From assembly GCF_900215435.1 (NCBI RefSeq), contig NZ_OCMY01000001.1:3658001-3722000 (forward strand): DNA of 64,000 nt, in the 5' to 3' direction. The DNA is from Candidatus Pantoea floridensis (GTDB taxonomy: Bacteria > Pseudomonadota > Gammaproteobacteria > Enterobacterales > Enterobacteriaceae). The notes under the pieces were generated by a model. It saw nothing but the letters and a program-made list of their open reading frames with translations, searched no databases and was not told the origin of the DNA. The translations under genes were made by a program, and so were the position numbers. This document shows, piece by piece, positions 35,037 through 45,976 of the stretch (position 1 is its first letter; each line of letters opens with the position of its first letter).

Positions 35037-36036
35037 CGGGCTGTTCCTCGTTCAGCGAATTCAAAATCGGGTTAATCAAATGTTCTACACGCAGGGCATA
35101 CTGACCATTGATGGTGCCGTATTGGCTGGTGAGCACCGGTACGCCATCGACGTGGGCAATGATGCGGTCCGGCTTCTCAATGGGCAGGACGTCACCGGGT
35201 TTCAGCTGCAAAATGCGCGACAGGCGCAGCGATGTTTCCGCGAAGTGGGCAATCAGCTCCAGCTCCGAGTGCTGCACCTGTTTCACCAGATTGTCGCGCC
35301 AGTGATTATCTTCCCGACGCGAGTTTTCCAGCGGTGGATTGACCAGCAGCTCGCGCAGCGGCTCAATCATCGAAAACGGTATACAGATGTTGAATTCACC
35401 CACCAGGTTACCAATCTCCACCTGGAACGGCGTGTTAACCACGATGTCGTTTGGTGAGGTGGTGATGTTGGTGAATTTCACCTGCATCTCTGAACGCACG
35501 TACTCCACGTCCAGCGGATAAATCGCCTTCCAGGCATCGCTGTAGCCATCCAACGCCAGCTTCAGCATGCGGCGAATCACGCGCTGCTCGGTATGGGTGA
35601 ACTCACGGCCTTCCACTTTGGTCGGAAAACGACCGTCGCCGCCAAACAGGTTGTCGACAGCAATAAACACCAGGCTCGGTGAAAACACCACCAGCGCCGT
35701 ACCGCGCAGCGGCTTCAGGTGGATCAGGTTCAGGTTGGTTGGCACCGGCAGGTTGCGGGCAAACTCGTGATACGGCTGAATCTTGATCGCACCCACACTA
35801 ATATCTGGGCTACGGCGCAGCAGGTTAAACAGCGCCATACGGAAATGACGGGCAAATCGCTCATTGATGATCTCCAGCGCCTGCAGACGCTCACGCACCA
35901 CGCGACGCTGGGTATTGGGATCATAGGGACGGATATCGCCATCTGCCCCTTTGGAACTGTTCTCTACTTCCGCACTGTCACTGTCGCCATTAAGCAGCGC
36001 GTCAATCTCAGCCTGGGAGAGAATGCTATCGCCCAT
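35029..36036 (-). CDS. fliM: Flagellar motor switch protein FliM
   Basis: A 335-residue C-ring protein. The N-terminal LSQAEIDALLNGD is the CheY-phosphate binding peptide. The middle domain starts around RRVVRERLQALEIINERFAR and contains the GGDGRFPTKVEGREFT loop; the C-terminal SpoA domain (LQLKPGDVLPIEKPDRIIAH) contacts FliN. It lies 4 bases after fliL and overlaps fliN by 8 bases. Length as in E. coli (334). Confidence 0.97.
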   Translation of the reverse strand: MGDSILSQAEIDALLNGDSDSAEVENSSKGADGDIRPYDPNTQRRVVRERLQALEIINERFARHFRMALFNLLRRSPDISVGAIKIQPYHEFARNLPVPTNLNLIHLKPLRGTALVVFSPSLVFIAVDNLFGGDGRFPTKVEGREFTHTEQRVIRRMLKLALDGYSDAWKAIYPLDVEYVRSEMQVKFTNITTSPNDIVVNTPFQVEIGNLVGEFNICIPFSMIEPLRELLVNPPLENSRREDNHWRDNLVKQVQHSELELIAHFAETSLRLSRILQLKPGDVLPIEKPDRIIAHVDGVPVLTSQYGTINGQYALRVEHLINPILNSLNEEQPDE

Positions 36037-36040
36037 TAAA

Positions 36041-36526
36041 TCACCTCAAAATGAAGGCGGTAAACAGCACGTCACTGACTACCTGAGTCGGTTGATTTTT
36101 TACCAGCGGCGGCGCCAGCACCTGTTTGATCTGCTCAACCAGGGCCTGCTTGCCTTGCTCGGTCGCCAGCACGGTTGCGCTTTGACGCGAAAGCAGCAAC
36201 AGCAAACGGCTGCGCACTTCAGGCAGGTAATCATTCAACCGACGACGGGTGTCCTCATCGGGCAGACGCAGGGTGAAGCCCACGTACAGCACACGGTCGG
36301 GATCGTTGTCAGGATTGACCAGGTTTACTGTAAACGTATCCATTGCAAAAAATACTGGAGCAGGCGGTGGCTCGACTTTCGTCGCTTCCGTTTGACTGCC
36401 CTCGTGTTTATTCATCATTCGCCAGACTGCATAGCCTGCCACGCTGCAAGCGGCCAGCGTTACAATCAGTAACACCGGAATTAGTAGTGAACGTTTGCGG
36501 CCTTTTGCTTTCGCGTTATCAGACAT
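36041..36526 (-). CDS. fliL: Flagellar basal body-associated protein FliL
   Basis: A 161-residue membrane protein with a basic N-terminus (AKAKGRKRS), one membrane segment ([20 protein letters not shown]) and a periplasmic stomatin-like domain containing [20 protein letters not shown] and [20 protein letters not shown]. FliL surrounds the stator units and supports torque. It begins the fliL-R operon, 130 bases after fliK, so its own promoter probably lies in that gap. Length similar to E. coli FliL (154). Confidence 0.95.
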   Translation of the reverse strand: MSDNAKAKGRKRSLLIPVLLIVTLAACSVAGYAVWRMMNKHEGSQTEATKVEPPPAPVFFAMDTFTVNLVNPDNDPDRVLYVGFTLRLPDEDTRRRLNDYLPEVRSRLLLLLSRQSATVLATEQGKQALVEQIKQVLAPPLVKNQPTQVVSDVLFTAFILR

Positions 36527-36656
36527 GTTTGCAGTTACTTCCTGTGAATTATGGGCAAGCCTCTCGGCTTACCTGGACAGATTATCCCGCGTCTTAAGTC
36601 AAACAATGGGAAGAAAAGACGCGGGTTTTACGCTTACCTTCAGCGTTTAGCGGCTG

Positions 36657-37919
36657 TCAGGCAAAGATATCGACAGCGCCGTTACCGGCCACGCGCGCTT
36701 GAAGGGCTGCCGGGACGGCAATAGGCGTTATCTCGTTGTCATTGTCCTGGGAGAGGGTAAAGCTGCCGTGCTGTCCGTCACGACGTCCTTCCTGCTGGCC
36801 TTGATAACTCTGGCCCTGTGCGAAGGCGTCGCTGCTGACGTTACTCTGTCCCAGGTTTATACCGCTCTCCGCCAGCGCTGTACGCAGCTGAGGAAGAGCC
36901 GCTTCCAGCGCGGCCCTCACTTGGCTGTGGCTGGAAACCATTGTTAACTGTGCCTGATCCTTATCGAGACTCAGGTTGATCTGGATAGCGCCCAGATCCT
37001 GCGGATGTAAGCGCAATTCGGCGTTCTGCTGCCCATTGCGACTGAACATCACAATCTGCTGACTCAGCGCCTGCTGCCACTCGTTACTGCCGAGCTGCGC
37101 ATTCAGCATCGGCGTCGACGGGGTGGTGCTGGTCGAGGCGGTGCTGGTCATGAGCGAACTGGTGCTGCTTAGCGGTGCGCTGGTTAACGGCGTTACCGGA
37201 TCATTGCTGCTTTGTGCCGCGCTGCGCTCTTCCGGTTTGCTTAGCGTATTCAGCACCTGTTTGAAACTTTCATCCAGCGTTAGCCCGCCGGTGTTGCTTG
37301 CCGTGGTGCTCGCGCTGCTGGTCTGCGTGTTGGCAGCCGTTTGCGTTAAGAGGTTTACAGCATCGCTGGACTTCTTCTGGCCACTCTGCGGCTGCGCCTG
37401 TTCTTCTTTTACTGCACCCTGCAGCGAACTGCTTAACAATGCCGAATTAAGCGAAGCGCGCGTATCGGCATGGCCGTCGTTCACGCTGTTACTTACCGTT
37501 GACTGACTGGTGCGGTTCTCGAGTGCCACCGGCAACATGGCAAATAATGCCTGCACATTCTGTAAGTCGCTGGCACTTAACGAACTTGCCTCACTCTTGT
37601 CTTTATCATCGGCTGAATTCAGCGTGGCTTTAGGGTTAACCGGCTGTAAAAGTGTGTTTAACGCCTCGGGTTTCTCCAGCGCCTGCAATAACGCGCTTAA
37701 TGACGCTTTTGTGACGTCTTTTTCATCAGCTTTTGCTGTCAGATCAGACGATTGCGTGTTAACACCTTGTTGCTTCGCCAGGGTTAGCAAGCGGTTACCC
37801 AGCTCAGTAATAAATCCCTGCGGCAGCGTATCCACGCTTTGCACAAGATCGCTGGAAACTGAACTGTCTGCGTCTCCTAAACCCGAGGTTTGCGTTGCAA
37901 CTGTTGGCAGCGTAATCAT
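36657..37919 (-). CDS. fliK: Flagellar hook-length control protein FliK
   Basis: A 420-residue exported ruler protein. The N-terminal 300 residues are rich in S, T, Q and A, a variable disordered ruler; the C-terminal substrate-switch domain is recognisable at about residues 290-375: [40 protein letters not shown] and [20 protein letters not shown]. Its start overlaps the fliJ stop by 4 bases (ATGA). It halts hook growth and switches export to filament proteins. Slightly longer than E. coli FliK (375), consistent with variable ruler length. Confidence 0.95.
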   Translation of the reverse strand: MITLPTVATQTSGLGDADSSVSSDLVQSVDTLPQGFITELGNRLLTLAKQQGVNTQSSDLTAKADEKDVTKASLSALLQALEKPEALNTLLQPVNPKATLNSADDKDKSEASSLSASDLQNVQALFAMLPVALENRTSQSTVSNSVNDGHADTRASLNSALLSSSLQGAVKEEQAQPQSGQKKSSDAVNLLTQTAANTQTSSASTTASNTGGLTLDESFKQVLNTLSKPEERSAAQSSNDPVTPLTSAPLSSTSSLMTSTASTSTTPSTPMLNAQLGSNEWQQALSQQIVMFSRNGQQNAELRLHPQDLGAIQINLSLDKDQAQLTMVSSHSQVRAALEAALPQLRTALAESGINLGQSNVSSDAFAQGQSYQGQQEGRRDGQHGSFTLSQDNDNEITPIAVPAALQARVAGNGAVDIFA

Positions 37920-38359
37920 TCGCCTTTCCTCAATGCGGCCCGTTGGGCAAATTCATCCATCCGTTTCTGATCGAGACGGTTTTCCTGTCGTAATGCATTT
38001 TCCTCAGCGCGCGTAATCAGCGTTTGATAGGCATTGAGTCGCTTGTGCTTTTCGCGCCAGTTGCTCAGCGCGGTTTCCAGACGCTGATTCCACTGCGAAA
38101 GCTGTTGGCGATGCTGATCGATGGCTTTTTCCAGCGTCTGAATAAACTGGTGATAATTGGTCCAGCGGGTGCTGGCGATGCCGCCGGACATATCCTGATT
38201 GAGCTTATTGCGGTACTCATCCTGATAATCCAGCAGCATGGTGAGCTGCTCATCGGCTTGCTGTACGCCGCGACGCATATCGCCGAGATGAATCACGGCG
38301 CTCTCCAGCTCTTGCTCTGCCAGATCGCGCAGCTTATTGATAGCACTGGCCGTTTTCAT
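37916..38359 (-). CDS. fliJ: Flagellar export chaperone FliJ
   Basis: A 147-residue coiled-coil protein that sits in the centre of the FliI ATPase ring and couples it to the export gate. The whole chain is helical with heptad-like spacing ([40 protein letters not shown]), and ends [17 protein letters not shown], the usual FliJ tail. It follows fliI after 22 bases and overlaps fliK by 4 bases. Length equals E. coli FliJ (147). Confidence 0.96.
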   Translation of the reverse strand: MKTASAINKLRDLAEQELESAVIHLGDMRRGVQQADEQLTMLLDYQDEYRNKLNQDMSGGIASTRWTNYHQFIQTLEKAIDQHRQQLSQWNQRLETALSNWREKHKRLNAYQTLITRAEENALRQENRLDQKRMDEFAQRAALRKGE

Positions 38360-38381
38360 GGCTTAACCTCGCTTCTAAGCG

Positions 38382-39743
38382 CTAACCGAACATCGCCTGC
38401 AGATGCAAACAGGCATCGTCGTAGTCGCTGCGTTCGAATATGCCCTGATGCAGGAAGGCTTCCATTTCCGGATAGAGCTTGATGGCTCGGTCCAGCATCG
38501 GATCGCTACCTGCGGCATACGCACCCACACTCACCAGATCGCGGTTACGCTGGAAGCTGGAGAGCAACTGTTTGAACTGACGCACGCGTGCATAGTGCGA
38601 CTCATCAATTAATGAGGTCATGGCACGGCTGATTGACGCTTCAATATCAATCGCCGGATAGTGACCGGCTTCCGCCAGACGACGTGACAGCACAATGTGG
38701 CCGTCGAGAATCGCGCGCGCCGAGTCGGCAATCGGGTCTTGCTGATCGTCGCCTTCGGTCAACACGGTATAAAAAGCGGTAATCGACCCGCCGCCGTGGG
38801 TACCGTTACCGGCACGCTCTACCAGCGCTGGCAGTTTGGCAAACACCGAAGGTGGATAACCTTTGGTTGCCGGTGGCTCACCGATAGCCAGCGCAATTTC
38901 ACGTTGCGCCATGGCGTAGCGGGTGAGGGAATCCATAATCAGCAGCACGTGCTGGCCGCGATCGCGAAAATCTTCAGCGATACGCGTGGCGTACGCGGCA
39001 CCCTGCATACGCAGCAGCGGTGAAACATCCGCTGGCGCGGCGATCACCACCGAACGCGCGCGGCCTTCTGCGCCCAGGATGTTCTCAATGAACTCTTTGA
39101 CTTCACGGCCACGCTCACCAATCAAGCCCACCACGATGACATCGGCTTTGGTATAACGCGCCATCATGCCCAGCAGCACGCTTTTACCTACGCCAGAACC
39201 GGCAAACAGGCCCATACGCTGGCCGCGACCTACGGTAAGCAGCGCATTGATGGCGCGCACGCCGGTATCCAGCACATCTTCAATGGGCGTACGCTGCAGC
39301 GGGTTGAATGGCGCAGTGATCAGCGGCGCACGATAGCCGGTTTCCGGCGCGGGCAGACCATCCAGCGGTTTGCCGCTGCCGTCCAGCACGCGGCCCAGCA
39401 GCTCCGGACCCAGCAGCATCTGCTTGCCGCTTTGACCGTTATCACCGCTCACGCGCGCATACACGCGGGCGCCGGGTAAAATGCCGTCCACCTCTTCTAA
39501 CGGCATCATCAGCAGTTTCTGCCCATTAAAGCCGACCACTTCACTCTCAACCTCGGTGATCTTGCTGCCATCGCTACGTTCAATGATGCAGGTGGCACCG
39601 AGCGGCAGTTGTAAACCCGTTGCTTCCAGCACCAGGCCGGTCGCGCGCGTCAGGCGGCCGTAACGGCGCACCGTTTGCACCTGTGAAATGCGGTCTTCGA
39701 AGGCATCGAGTGCGCCGAGCCAGCGCGAGAGACGCGAGGTCAT
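38382..39743 (-). CDS. fliI: Flagellum-specific export ATPase FliI
   Basis: A 453-residue F1-like ATPase. Walker A is [12 protein letters not shown] at about residue 170, Walker B the [10 protein letters not shown] segment, and [19 protein letters not shown] is the family hallmark. I place the start at the ATG at 39743, which overlaps the fliH stop by one base and gives MTSRLSRWL; the frame extends to 39773 inside fliH. It forms the cytoplasmic hexamer that feeds substrates to the export gate. Length as in E. coli (457). Confidence 0.97.
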   Translation of the reverse strand: MTSRLSRWLGALDAFEDRISQVQTVRRYGRLTRATGLVLEATGLQLPLGATCIIERSDGSKITEVESEVVGFNGQKLLMMPLEEVDGILPGARVYARVSGDNGQSGKQMLLGPELLGRVLDGSGKPLDGLPAPETGYRAPLITAPFNPLQRTPIEDVLDTGVRAINALLTVGRGQRMGLFAGSGVGKSVLLGMMARYTKADVIVVGLIGERGREVKEFIENILGAEGRARSVVIAAPADVSPLLRMQGAAYATRIAEDFRDRGQHVLLIMDSLTRYAMAQREIALAIGEPPATKGYPPSVFAKLPALVERAGNGTHGGGSITAFYTVLTEGDDQQDPIADSARAILDGHIVLSRRLAEAGHYPAIDIEASISRAMTSLIDESHYARVRQFKQLLSSFQRNRDLVSVGAYAAGSDPMLDRAIKLYPEMEAFLHQGIFERSDYDDACLHLQAMFG

Positions 39744-40444
39744 TACAGTGTCCCCGGAGCGGCCAGGCGGCACAGCTCCTGCCAGCGCGTGGCCACGCTA
39801 GCGTCAAGGTCGCCATCCTCGGCGCTGAGTTTGCAGCCGCCGGGATGCAGCGTGCTATCGGCCAGCAAGCGCCAGCCGTGCAGATCCAGCGTTGGACCGA
39901 GCGTCTGCTCGATGCGCTGCAAATCATCCGGATGGACGCGCAGCTGCGGTTTGCCGCTGAACATGGGTTCCTGCTGAATCAGCTGTTGAATCTGACGCAG
40001 CAGGGCGCTGCCATCCACCTGCGTGGCCTGGCCAATCACGGTGCGCGCTGCTTCCAGCGCCAGCTGCATCAGGCGTGAGGCGATGACGCTGTCCAGCGCT
40101 TCAAGCGTGTGATGGAACTCGGTGACCAGCTGCTGCATGCGCGCCTGTAACGGCGCCTGTTGCTGCTGCGCATCGGCTAAGCCCTGCTGAAAACCGGCGT
40201 CGTAGCCGTTCTGCTGCGCTTCGGCAAAGCCTTTTTGGTAGCCTTCGCTGTAGCCCTGCGTCTGCGCATCTTTCCGCATCTGCTGCTGCATGCGCTCCAG
40301 CTGCTGTTGCTGTTCAGCTTCAGCGCTCAGCTCAACATCCTCTTCCGGCTCCGCGGGCTGCGGCTCCGGTTCGGCGCTGAAGGGGCTGCCTAAATCATCA
40401 GGCTGCCAGCGCTGCCAGGCGCGGGCGGAAAAGGCATCAGACAT
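39743..40444 (-). CDS. fliH: Flagellar assembly protein FliH
   Basis: A 233-residue regulator of FliI. N-terminal [13 protein letters not shown] resembles the WxxWxPDDL element that binds FliN and FlhA; then an acidic and glutamine-rich coiled coil ([20 protein letters not shown]), the repeated [20 protein letters not shown] small-residue helix motif, and a C-terminal V-type ATPase stator-like domain. The start is the ATG at 40444, overlapping the fliG end by 8 bases; a longer frame to 40465 is less likely. Length as in E. coli (228-235). Confidence 0.95.
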   Translation of the reverse strand: MSDAFSARAWQRWQPDDLGSPFSAEPEPQPAEPEEDVELSAEAEQQQQLERMQQQMRKDAQTQGYSEGYQKGFAEAQQNGYDAGFQQGLADAQQQQAPLQARMQQLVTEFHHTLEALDSVIASRLMQLALEAARTVIGQATQVDGSALLRQIQQLIQQEPMFSGKPQLRVHPDDLQRIEQTLGPTLDLHGWRLLADSTLHPGGCKLSAEDGDLDASVATRWQELCRLAAPGTL

Positions 40445-41429
40445 AAGTTTCCTCGCCTCCGCCAATTACCATTTCGCCAGATTCCGCTAAACGACGCACC
40501 ACCAGCAGGATGGCTTTCTGTTCGTTCTCCACCGCAGACATTCGTACCGGACCACGGTTGGCCAGATCGTCACGCAGAATATCGGCGGCACGCGCCGACA
40601 TGTTCTTGAGGAACTTCTCGCGCAGCGGCTGTTCGGCGCCTTTCAGGGCGATCAGCAACTGCTCGGATTCCACTTCCTGCAGCAGGCGCTGGATGCTGCG
40701 ATCGTCCACTTCCACCAGGTTTTCGAACAGGAACATCTCGTCGATGATCTTCTGTGCCAGCTCGCCATCGAAATCGCGTACCGCTTCGATAACCGCTTCT
40801 TCCTGCTGAGTTTTCATCAGGTTGATAATTTCTGCTGCGGTCCTTACACCGCCCATCTTCGCGCGCTTGAGGTTGGTACCATCCAGCAGGCCATTGAGCA
40901 CTTCGGTCAGTTCGGCCAGCGCGGCTGGCTGGACACCACCGAAGGTGGCGATACGCAGCATCACATCGTGGCGCAGACGCTCGTCGAACAGCGCCAGAAT
41001 ATCGGCCGCCTGACCACGTTTGAGGTGGACAAGAATGGTGGCGATAATCTGCGGATGCTCGTCGCGGATAAGGTCGGCCGCTGCCTGAGGCTCCATGAAG
41101 TTGAGCGTTTCCATCCCGCTGGTGGTCTCGTTCTTCTCGAGAATATCTTCCAGCAGGCTTGAGGCGCGCTCCTCGCCCAGCGCCTTGATCAGCACCGAAC
41201 GCAGGTATTCATTCGAGTTGAGGCTCAGCGCGGCAAACTGTTCCGCATCCACTTCAAATTCGCGCAGCACTTCGGTGAGCTGCTTATGCGACACCTGCCG
41301 CATGCTGGCCATCGCCGAACTGAGGTGCTGCACTTCACGCTGATTGAGGTGTTTGAACACTTCCGCTGCGCGCTCTTCGCCGATGGTCATCATCAGAATG
41401 GCGCTTTTCTCTGTACCGGTCAGACTCAT
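40437..41429 (-). CDS. fliG: Flagellar motor switch protein FliG
   Basis: A 330-residue rotor protein with three armadillo-like domains. The N-terminus ([20 protein letters not shown]) binds FliF; the middle has the [20 protein letters not shown] element; the C-terminal domain carries the charged torque helix ([20 protein letters not shown] then [20 protein letters not shown]) that contacts MotA. It overlaps fliF by 4 bases and fliH by 8. Length equals E. coli FliG (331). Confidence 0.97.
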   Translation of the reverse strand: MSLTGTEKSAILMMTIGEERAAEVFKHLNQREVQHLSSAMASMRQVSHKQLTEVLREFEVDAEQFAALSLNSNEYLRSVLIKALGEERASSLLEDILEKNETTSGMETLNFMEPQAAADLIRDEHPQIIATILVHLKRGQAADILALFDERLRHDVMLRIATFGGVQPAALAELTEVLNGLLDGTNLKRAKMGGVRTAAEIINLMKTQQEEAVIEAVRDFDGELAQKIIDEMFLFENLVEVDDRSIQRLLQEVESEQLLIALKGAEQPLREKFLKNMSARAADILRDDLANRGPVRMSAVENEQKAILLVVRRLAESGEMVIGGGEETYV

Positions 41430-43162
41430 AGTTCTTTACTCATCCATTCACGGATAACCAGCGCCACAACGCGCGGATCGTTTTCAGACATGTCGCGGAT
41501 GCGCTGGCTCATCACCTCGGCGCTCATGCGATTGGTGGATTTGCGCTCCTGATCCAGCTCGTCTTTGCTGAGCTGCACGCTATAGGCTTCCTCTTCTTCC
41601 ATCGCCGCGGCGCGGGCTGCTGCGGCTTCGGCCGCCGCTTTCTCTTCTTCTTTCTTACGCATCAGCTGAGGACGTACCAGCTTGCGATAGAGGATGAAGC
41701 CCACCAGCGCGACCAGCAGCCAGCGACCTGCGGTCATCAGCTGATCGAAGAACGCTTGTTGCTGCCAGAATGGCAGGTCGCCGCCGCTTGGCTCGGTCAT
41801 GTTGAACTGCGAGTTCACCACATTGACGCTGTCGCCACGCGTTTGCGAATAGCCCATGGCTTCGCGGGTTAAATCTTCAATTTGTTTGATCTGCTGATCG
41901 TTCAGCGCCACCGCTTTGCCTTTACCGTCATCGCGGTAGTTCACCACCACGGCAACGGAGAGGCGCTGCACGTCACCGACGTTCAGCTTGGTATGACGAA
42001 TGGTGCGATCCAGCTCATAGTTAACCGTGTCGTTACGGGTGGAGCTGCTTGGGCCACTCGCTTGTGCGGTGCTGGTGGTGCTGCCGTTGTTCTGCGCATT
42101 GGCGTTGGCGTTTTGCCCATTCGCATTCTGACCGTTGGCATTATTGTTATTGTTGTTCTGCGGATTGGTCACCGGCGCGGTGTTTGCAGGCGCAGGCTGA
42201 TTGGACAGGGCGCCAGGCACGCCGCCCGGATAGGGGCTGCCATTCTGTTCGGAATTGCTGGTCTGGCGCGAACGCACCGCCGTGCTGTTCGGATTGGCGT
42301 TCGGCTGGTATTTTTCGTCGGTCTGTTCGCTGCGGTCAAAGTTGATCTGCGCCGTCACCTGCGCATGTACGTTGCCCTGGCCAACAATCGGATTCAGGAT
42401 CGCTTCAATGCGCTGCTGGAAGCGCGCTTCAACTTCCGAAGCATATTTGAGCTGGGCATCGTTCAGATCGCGACCTTCGCTGTCGGAACGCGTCAGCAGG
42501 CGACCTGACTGATCGACCACCGTCACGTTACCCGGCGGTAAACCTGCCACGCTGCTGGAGACCATATGCTGAATGGCCTGAATCTGGCCTTCATCTAATG
42601 CACGTCCCGGCTGCAGGTTCAGCGTTACCGAAGCGGATGGTGCTTTCTGTTCACGCACGAACAGCGTCGGTTTTGGCATCGCCAAGTGTACGCGTACGCT
42701 TTTTACCGGGCCAAGCGTCTCGATAGTGCGTGAAAGTTCACCTTCCAGCGCGCGCTGGTAGTTGATCTGCTCACTGAACTGGCTGATGCCGAACTTCTCT
42801 TTATCCATCAGCTCGAAGCCAACATTGCCGCCCTTCGGCAGACCCTGTTGCGCGAGGCGCAGGCGCAGCTCATGCACCTTATCGGCGGGCACCATCAGCG
42901 CGCCACCGTTCTCGGCGAATTGGTAAGGGATATTCATTTGCGTTAGCTGGGTGACAATCGCGCCGCCATCCTCATCAGAGAGGTTGTTATATAGGACGCG
43001 ATAATCAGGCGCTTTAGCCCACAGCACCAACGCAAAAACCACCGCGATAACCGCAGCGGCAGCAACAATTAAGGGAATACGCGGATTGGCGCGCAGGCGG
43101 GCGAGAAGGTCACTGAAGCCTTTCTTTGCTGTATCCTGTGTAGCGGCTGCACTCGCATTCAT
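41426..43162 (-). CDS. fliF: Flagellar MS-ring protein FliF
   Basis: A 578-residue inner-membrane protein. Membrane segment one ([20 protein letters not shown]) near residues 29-48, ring-building motifs (NMPYQF-like [40 protein letters not shown]), a disordered N-rich loop ([20 protein letters not shown]) near residues 335-360, a second membrane segment ([20 protein letters not shown]) and a C-terminal FliG-binding tail. First gene of the leftward operon, divergent from fliE with 256 bases between. The asparagine-rich stretch is longer than I would expect in E. coli. Confidence 0.96.
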   Translation of the reverse strand: MNASAAATQDTAKKGFSDLLARLRANPRIPLIVAAAAVIAVVFALVLWAKAPDYRVLYNNLSDEDGGAIVTQLTQMNIPYQFAENGGALMVPADKVHELRLRLAQQGLPKGGNVGFELMDKEKFGISQFSEQINYQRALEGELSRTIETLGPVKSVRVHLAMPKPTLFVREQKAPSASVTLNLQPGRALDEGQIQAIQHMVSSSVAGLPPGNVTVVDQSGRLLTRSDSEGRDLNDAQLKYASEVEARFQQRIEAILNPIVGQGNVHAQVTAQINFDRSEQTDEKYQPNANPNSTAVRSRQTSNSEQNGSPYPGGVPGALSNQPAPANTAPVTNPQNNNNNNANGQNANGQNANANAQNNGSTTSTAQASGPSSSTRNDTVNYELDRTIRHTKLNVGDVQRLSVAVVVNYRDDGKGKAVALNDQQIKQIEDLTREAMGYSQTRGDSVNVVNSQFNMTEPSGGDLPFWQQQAFFDQLMTAGRWLLVALVGFILYRKLVRPQLMRKKEEEKAAAEAAAARAAAMEEEEAYSVQLSKDELDQERKSTNRMSAEVMSQRIRDMSENDPRVVALVIREWMSKEL

Positions 43163-43418
43163 GACCGTTTCCTGCCTGACATAATTGACCGGGTGTGGTG
43201 TTGTGGTGACAAAACGTACTCCCTAATATTTCCCCCCTAAAATCGGCAGGGGAAAAGAATAAATTCCACTTCAATGCGGGCATTATTTGATGAATCGTGT
43301 CACTTCGATGGTTGGATAAGCCGGGTTTTTTGCGTTCATTTAGCGCCTTTGTCCTATTGACACTGTGTTACCTTTCTCATCGTGAAAATTTAATCCCTTC
43401 TTCAATGAGGAACAGGCA

Positions 43419-43730
43419 ATGTCAATTCAGGCGATTGATGGCGTGTTGCAGCAGCTGCAAATGACGTCTTTACAGGCCAGCGGTAAGCAGGCTGAGTCAA
43501 CCAATCAGGTAGATTTCAGCGCCACCATGAAAGCGGCACTGGACAAAATTAGCGACACCCAAACGGCAGCCCGCACCCAGGCGCAGGATTTCGAAATGGG
43601 CAAACCGGGCATTCAGCTCAATGATGTGATGGTCGATCTGCAAAAATCCTCAATATCCATGCAGATGGGCGTGCAGGTGCGTAACAAACTGGTGTCGGCG
43701 TATACCGATATCATGAACATGCAGGTGTAG
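43419..43730 (+). CDS. fliE: Flagellar hook-basal body protein FliE
   Basis: A 103-residue rod protein that links the MS ring to the rod. The C-terminal half is conserved: KPGIQLNDVMVDLQKSSISM then QMGVQVRNKLVSAYTDIMNM. It is transcribed alone and divergently from fliF, as in E. coli. The 256-base gap should contain the two class 2 promoters and FlhDC sites, which I cannot pinpoint by eye. Length equals E. coli FliE (104). Confidence 0.96.
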   Translation: MSIQAIDGVLQQLQMTSLQASGKQAESTNQVDFSATMKAALDKISDTQTAARTQAQDFEMGKPGIQLNDVMVDLQKSSISMQMGVQVRNKLVSAYTDIMNMQV

Positions 43731-43850
43731 TTTCAGGTATAGTTCCGCGCGGTGATTGTTGTCGTGTCAGGCGGGAAGGGCGGGCTGTTACAGTGTGCAA
43801 CCGGGGGCCCGGCCTTACGCGCGGCATTATTTAGAGAAGAGGATTCTCAC

Positions 43851-44558
43851 GTGAAGAATGGCCTGCTGTTGTTAATCGCTGTTGTCCTGCTGTCGGGATG
43901 CGACAAGGATGAAGCGACGTATTACCCGCAAATGAAAAACTACGCCTATCTCTATCAATTCGAAGCCCTGCCGGGCAAGGTAAAAAATACCCATCAAACG
44001 TTGTTCACTGCCGATGGCCAGCAAATCTTTGACGTGAATGTCGATTTCGATCGCGACGGCTGCCTTGCGCATGTTAAATCCGTCGGCAAAGAGGGCGAGG
44101 TGATTGAAGTGTCGCGCGAAGGCGATCGGTTAATCGGCAGCGAGAATGGTCAGGACGTTGTGGTGACGCTGGATAAAAACTGCGCCATGGTGAAGAAGGT
44201 TACGCCAGCGCTTAGCGTGGATATTGCCTATAACAAACAGGGTTTGGTTGAGCAACTCTCATCGCCAGCCTCCGACGTGGCTTTTCATCTGGCTTATAAT
44301 AATGCCGGTGAAATGGCGGTGTTAAGTATTACCCAAGCTGGAAAAGAAATGTCGCGTGCCACCGCAGTCCGGGACGCGGATAAGAAAAAAATCTCGGATG
44401 TGGTCACCACGGTAAAGCGTAACGATCAAATAAAAACCGTCAGCAACCTGTGCAAATATAAAAATCATGTCCCTTATTACTGCGACATCATTACTGCGGA
44501 CGCGGCAGGTAAGGTGATGGACAAGCAGTACGGCAATATCGAAGTGGCTTATTATTAG
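43851..44558 (+). CDS. YnfC-like lipoprotein (UPF0257)
   Basis: A 235-residue lipoprotein. I place the start at a GTG at 43851 with AGAGG upstream, giving MKNGLLLLIAVVLLSGCDKD, a short signal ending in a lipobox LLSGC; the cysteine would carry the lipid. Residues after it are soluble. The tail CKYKNHVPYYCDIITADAAG with VAYY matches the end of E. coli YnfC (236 residues), and a cysteine pair there may form a disulfide. Function unknown. It lies directly after fliE in the accessory island. An upstream ATG at 43752 would hide the signal and is unlikely. Confidence 0.8.
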   Translation: MKNGLLLLIAVVLLSGCDKDEATYYPQMKNYAYLYQFEALPGKVKNTHQTLFTADGQQIFDVNVDFDRDGCLAHVKSVGKEGEVIEVSREGDRLIGSENGQDVVVTLDKNCAMVKKVTPALSVDIAYNKQGLVEQLSSPASDVAFHLAYNNAGEMAVLSITQAGKEMSRATAVRDADKKKISDVVTTVKRNDQIKTVSNLCKYKNHVPYYCDIITADAAGKVMDKQYGNIEVAYY

Positions 44559-44570
44559 TGCGGTTATTTT

Positions 44571-44638
44571 GGTGCGCATCAATGCGCACCTTATACAGGA
44601 ATGCGGCGGTTTTGCTTAGGTCGCCATTCACGGCGACC
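44571..44638. repeat. Pair of REP-like hairpins
   Basis: GGTGCGCATCAATGCGCACC at 44571-44590 (TGCGC version) and GGTCGCCATTCACGGCGACC at 44619-44638 (TCGCC version), between convergent genes. The GTAGGG foot is degraded at this site. Confidence 0.8.
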
Positions 44639-44644
44639 GCAAGG

Positions 44645-45856
44645 TTATTTAATTTCCGGCCACGCCACGGACGGGAATCCATTCAACAGCGGATAGGCAA
44701 ACAGGAAACCCTGGAACTGGCTAATGCCCGCAGCTTCCAGCCACATCCACTCTTCTGCTTGCTCAACGCCTTCGGCAATCACCGCAATCTCCAGTGACGC
44801 GCAGCACTTAATGATCGCGTGCATAATGGCCTGTTTGGGGCCGCTTTTATGGACATCACGAATAATTTCCCGATCGATTTTAATCTTGTCCGGCTGGAAT
44901 TTTGATAACAGCGACAAGCCGGCAAAGCCCGCACCAAAATCATCCAGCGCCAGACTGATACCCGCCGCCTTAAGCTTTCTGACTTCAGCAGCGAATTCAT
45001 CGGAGCGTGAAATGATCTCGTTTTCGGTCACTTCCACAATAATCTGCTGGGGAATTAATCCACTCGCTTCAATCTCTTCCAGCAGGAAATCCACTGCATT
45101 GGGCACCGCCACCAGCGACATCGGCAAGAGATTTACCGACAAACGGTGATCGCCGATACCCAAGTGATAGGCCAGCTTAAACGCCAGGCTTTTGGATTGA
45201 ATATCCGCATGGTAAATGGCGTCGCCCCCGAAGGCGGAAAAATACTCCTGCGGAGAGCCGCCGGTCGGGGTGCGGATCAGTGCTTCGTAAGAGGTTACGC
45301 GCCGGGCAAAGGGATCGATAATTGGTTGAAACGCAAAACGACAATCCTGCAAGGTATCAGCAAAATCGATGAGCTCCGTTGCATCGGCTTCATCGGCAAT
45401 AAATTCCCAGGTATTGGCCGGGGGAATTTCAAAATAGTTCTCTTTATCACGCGCCACTACGAAGGTTCGCAAGAACTGCAGCGCGCGATCTTTGTAGGTC
45501 AGCTGATAACGGGAGGTGCCTTTATCCAGCACCGCTTGCAGCACGGTATCTTTGTCATGTTCGCGCAGATCAAACAACTCCATCCCTACCTTGCCAAAAC
45601 GGCGCTCTGGGGCGAAGTCATGCATCAACTCGACAAGATTATGATGGCGCGCATCCTGGCAAATACGCTGATAAATGCCCTGCACGGCGTCACGTGGCCC
45701 CTCCAGCAGCTGGAAAAAATGCAGGCCATCAAATAACAAAATGCCGGTGACATCGAAGTTTTTGTTTTTACTGTTGGCTTTAGCAACCATATCTTCGAGC
45801 GTTTTGATCGGCACGTGATCGTGCAAATGACTGCGATAAATTATCGTGGTAAGCAT
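44645..45856 (-). CDS. BLUF-EAL blue-light-regulated c-di-GMP phosphodiesterase (BlrP1-like)
   Basis: A 403-residue cytoplasmic protein. Residues 1-95 form a BLUF flavin domain with the key residues Tyr7, Asn31 and Gln49 in place (LTTIIYRSH, SKNKNFDVTGILLFDG, FFQLLEG). Residues about 160-400 form an EAL domain: YEALIRTPTGG (the EAL signature), NLLP, EVTENE, LALDDFGAGF, DKIKID and IAEGVEQ, all catalytic and metal residues present. It closely resembles Klebsiella BlrP1, in which light raises c-di-GMP hydrolysis. Sitting among flagellar genes, it would favour motility under blue light. The start at 45856 matches the BlrP1 N-terminus. Confidence 0.92.
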   Translation of the reverse strand: MLTTIIYRSHLHDHVPIKTLEDMVAKANSKNKNFDVTGILLFDGLHFFQLLEGPRDAVQGIYQRICQDARHHNLVELMHDFAPERRFGKVGMELFDLREHDKDTVLQAVLDKGTSRYQLTYKDRALQFLRTFVVARDKENYFEIPPANTWEFIADEADATELIDFADTLQDCRFAFQPIIDPFARRVTSYEALIRTPTGGSPQEYFSAFGGDAIYHADIQSKSLAFKLAYHLGIGDHRLSVNLLPMSLVAVPNAVDFLLEEIEASGLIPQQIIVEVTENEIISRSDEFAAEVRKLKAAGISLALDDFGAGFAGLSLLSKFQPDKIKIDREIIRDVHKSGPKQAIMHAIIKCCASLEIAVIAEGVEQAEEWMWLEAAGISQFQGFLFAYPLLNGFPSVAWPEIK

Positions 45857-45976
45857 GGCGATTGTCCGGCTAATTTCTAATTTTGTGGCTACATTAACAG
45901 GCAATCGCCCGGGTCTGTCCAGAGCTTGTCGCGCCTGGCGTAAACTTTTTTTAAAATAATAGGTTAACCGAAGCGG

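Noticed and set aside
34735..35457. 240-codon plus-strand frame across fliN and fliM
   Set aside because: Antisense to two certain flagellar genes.
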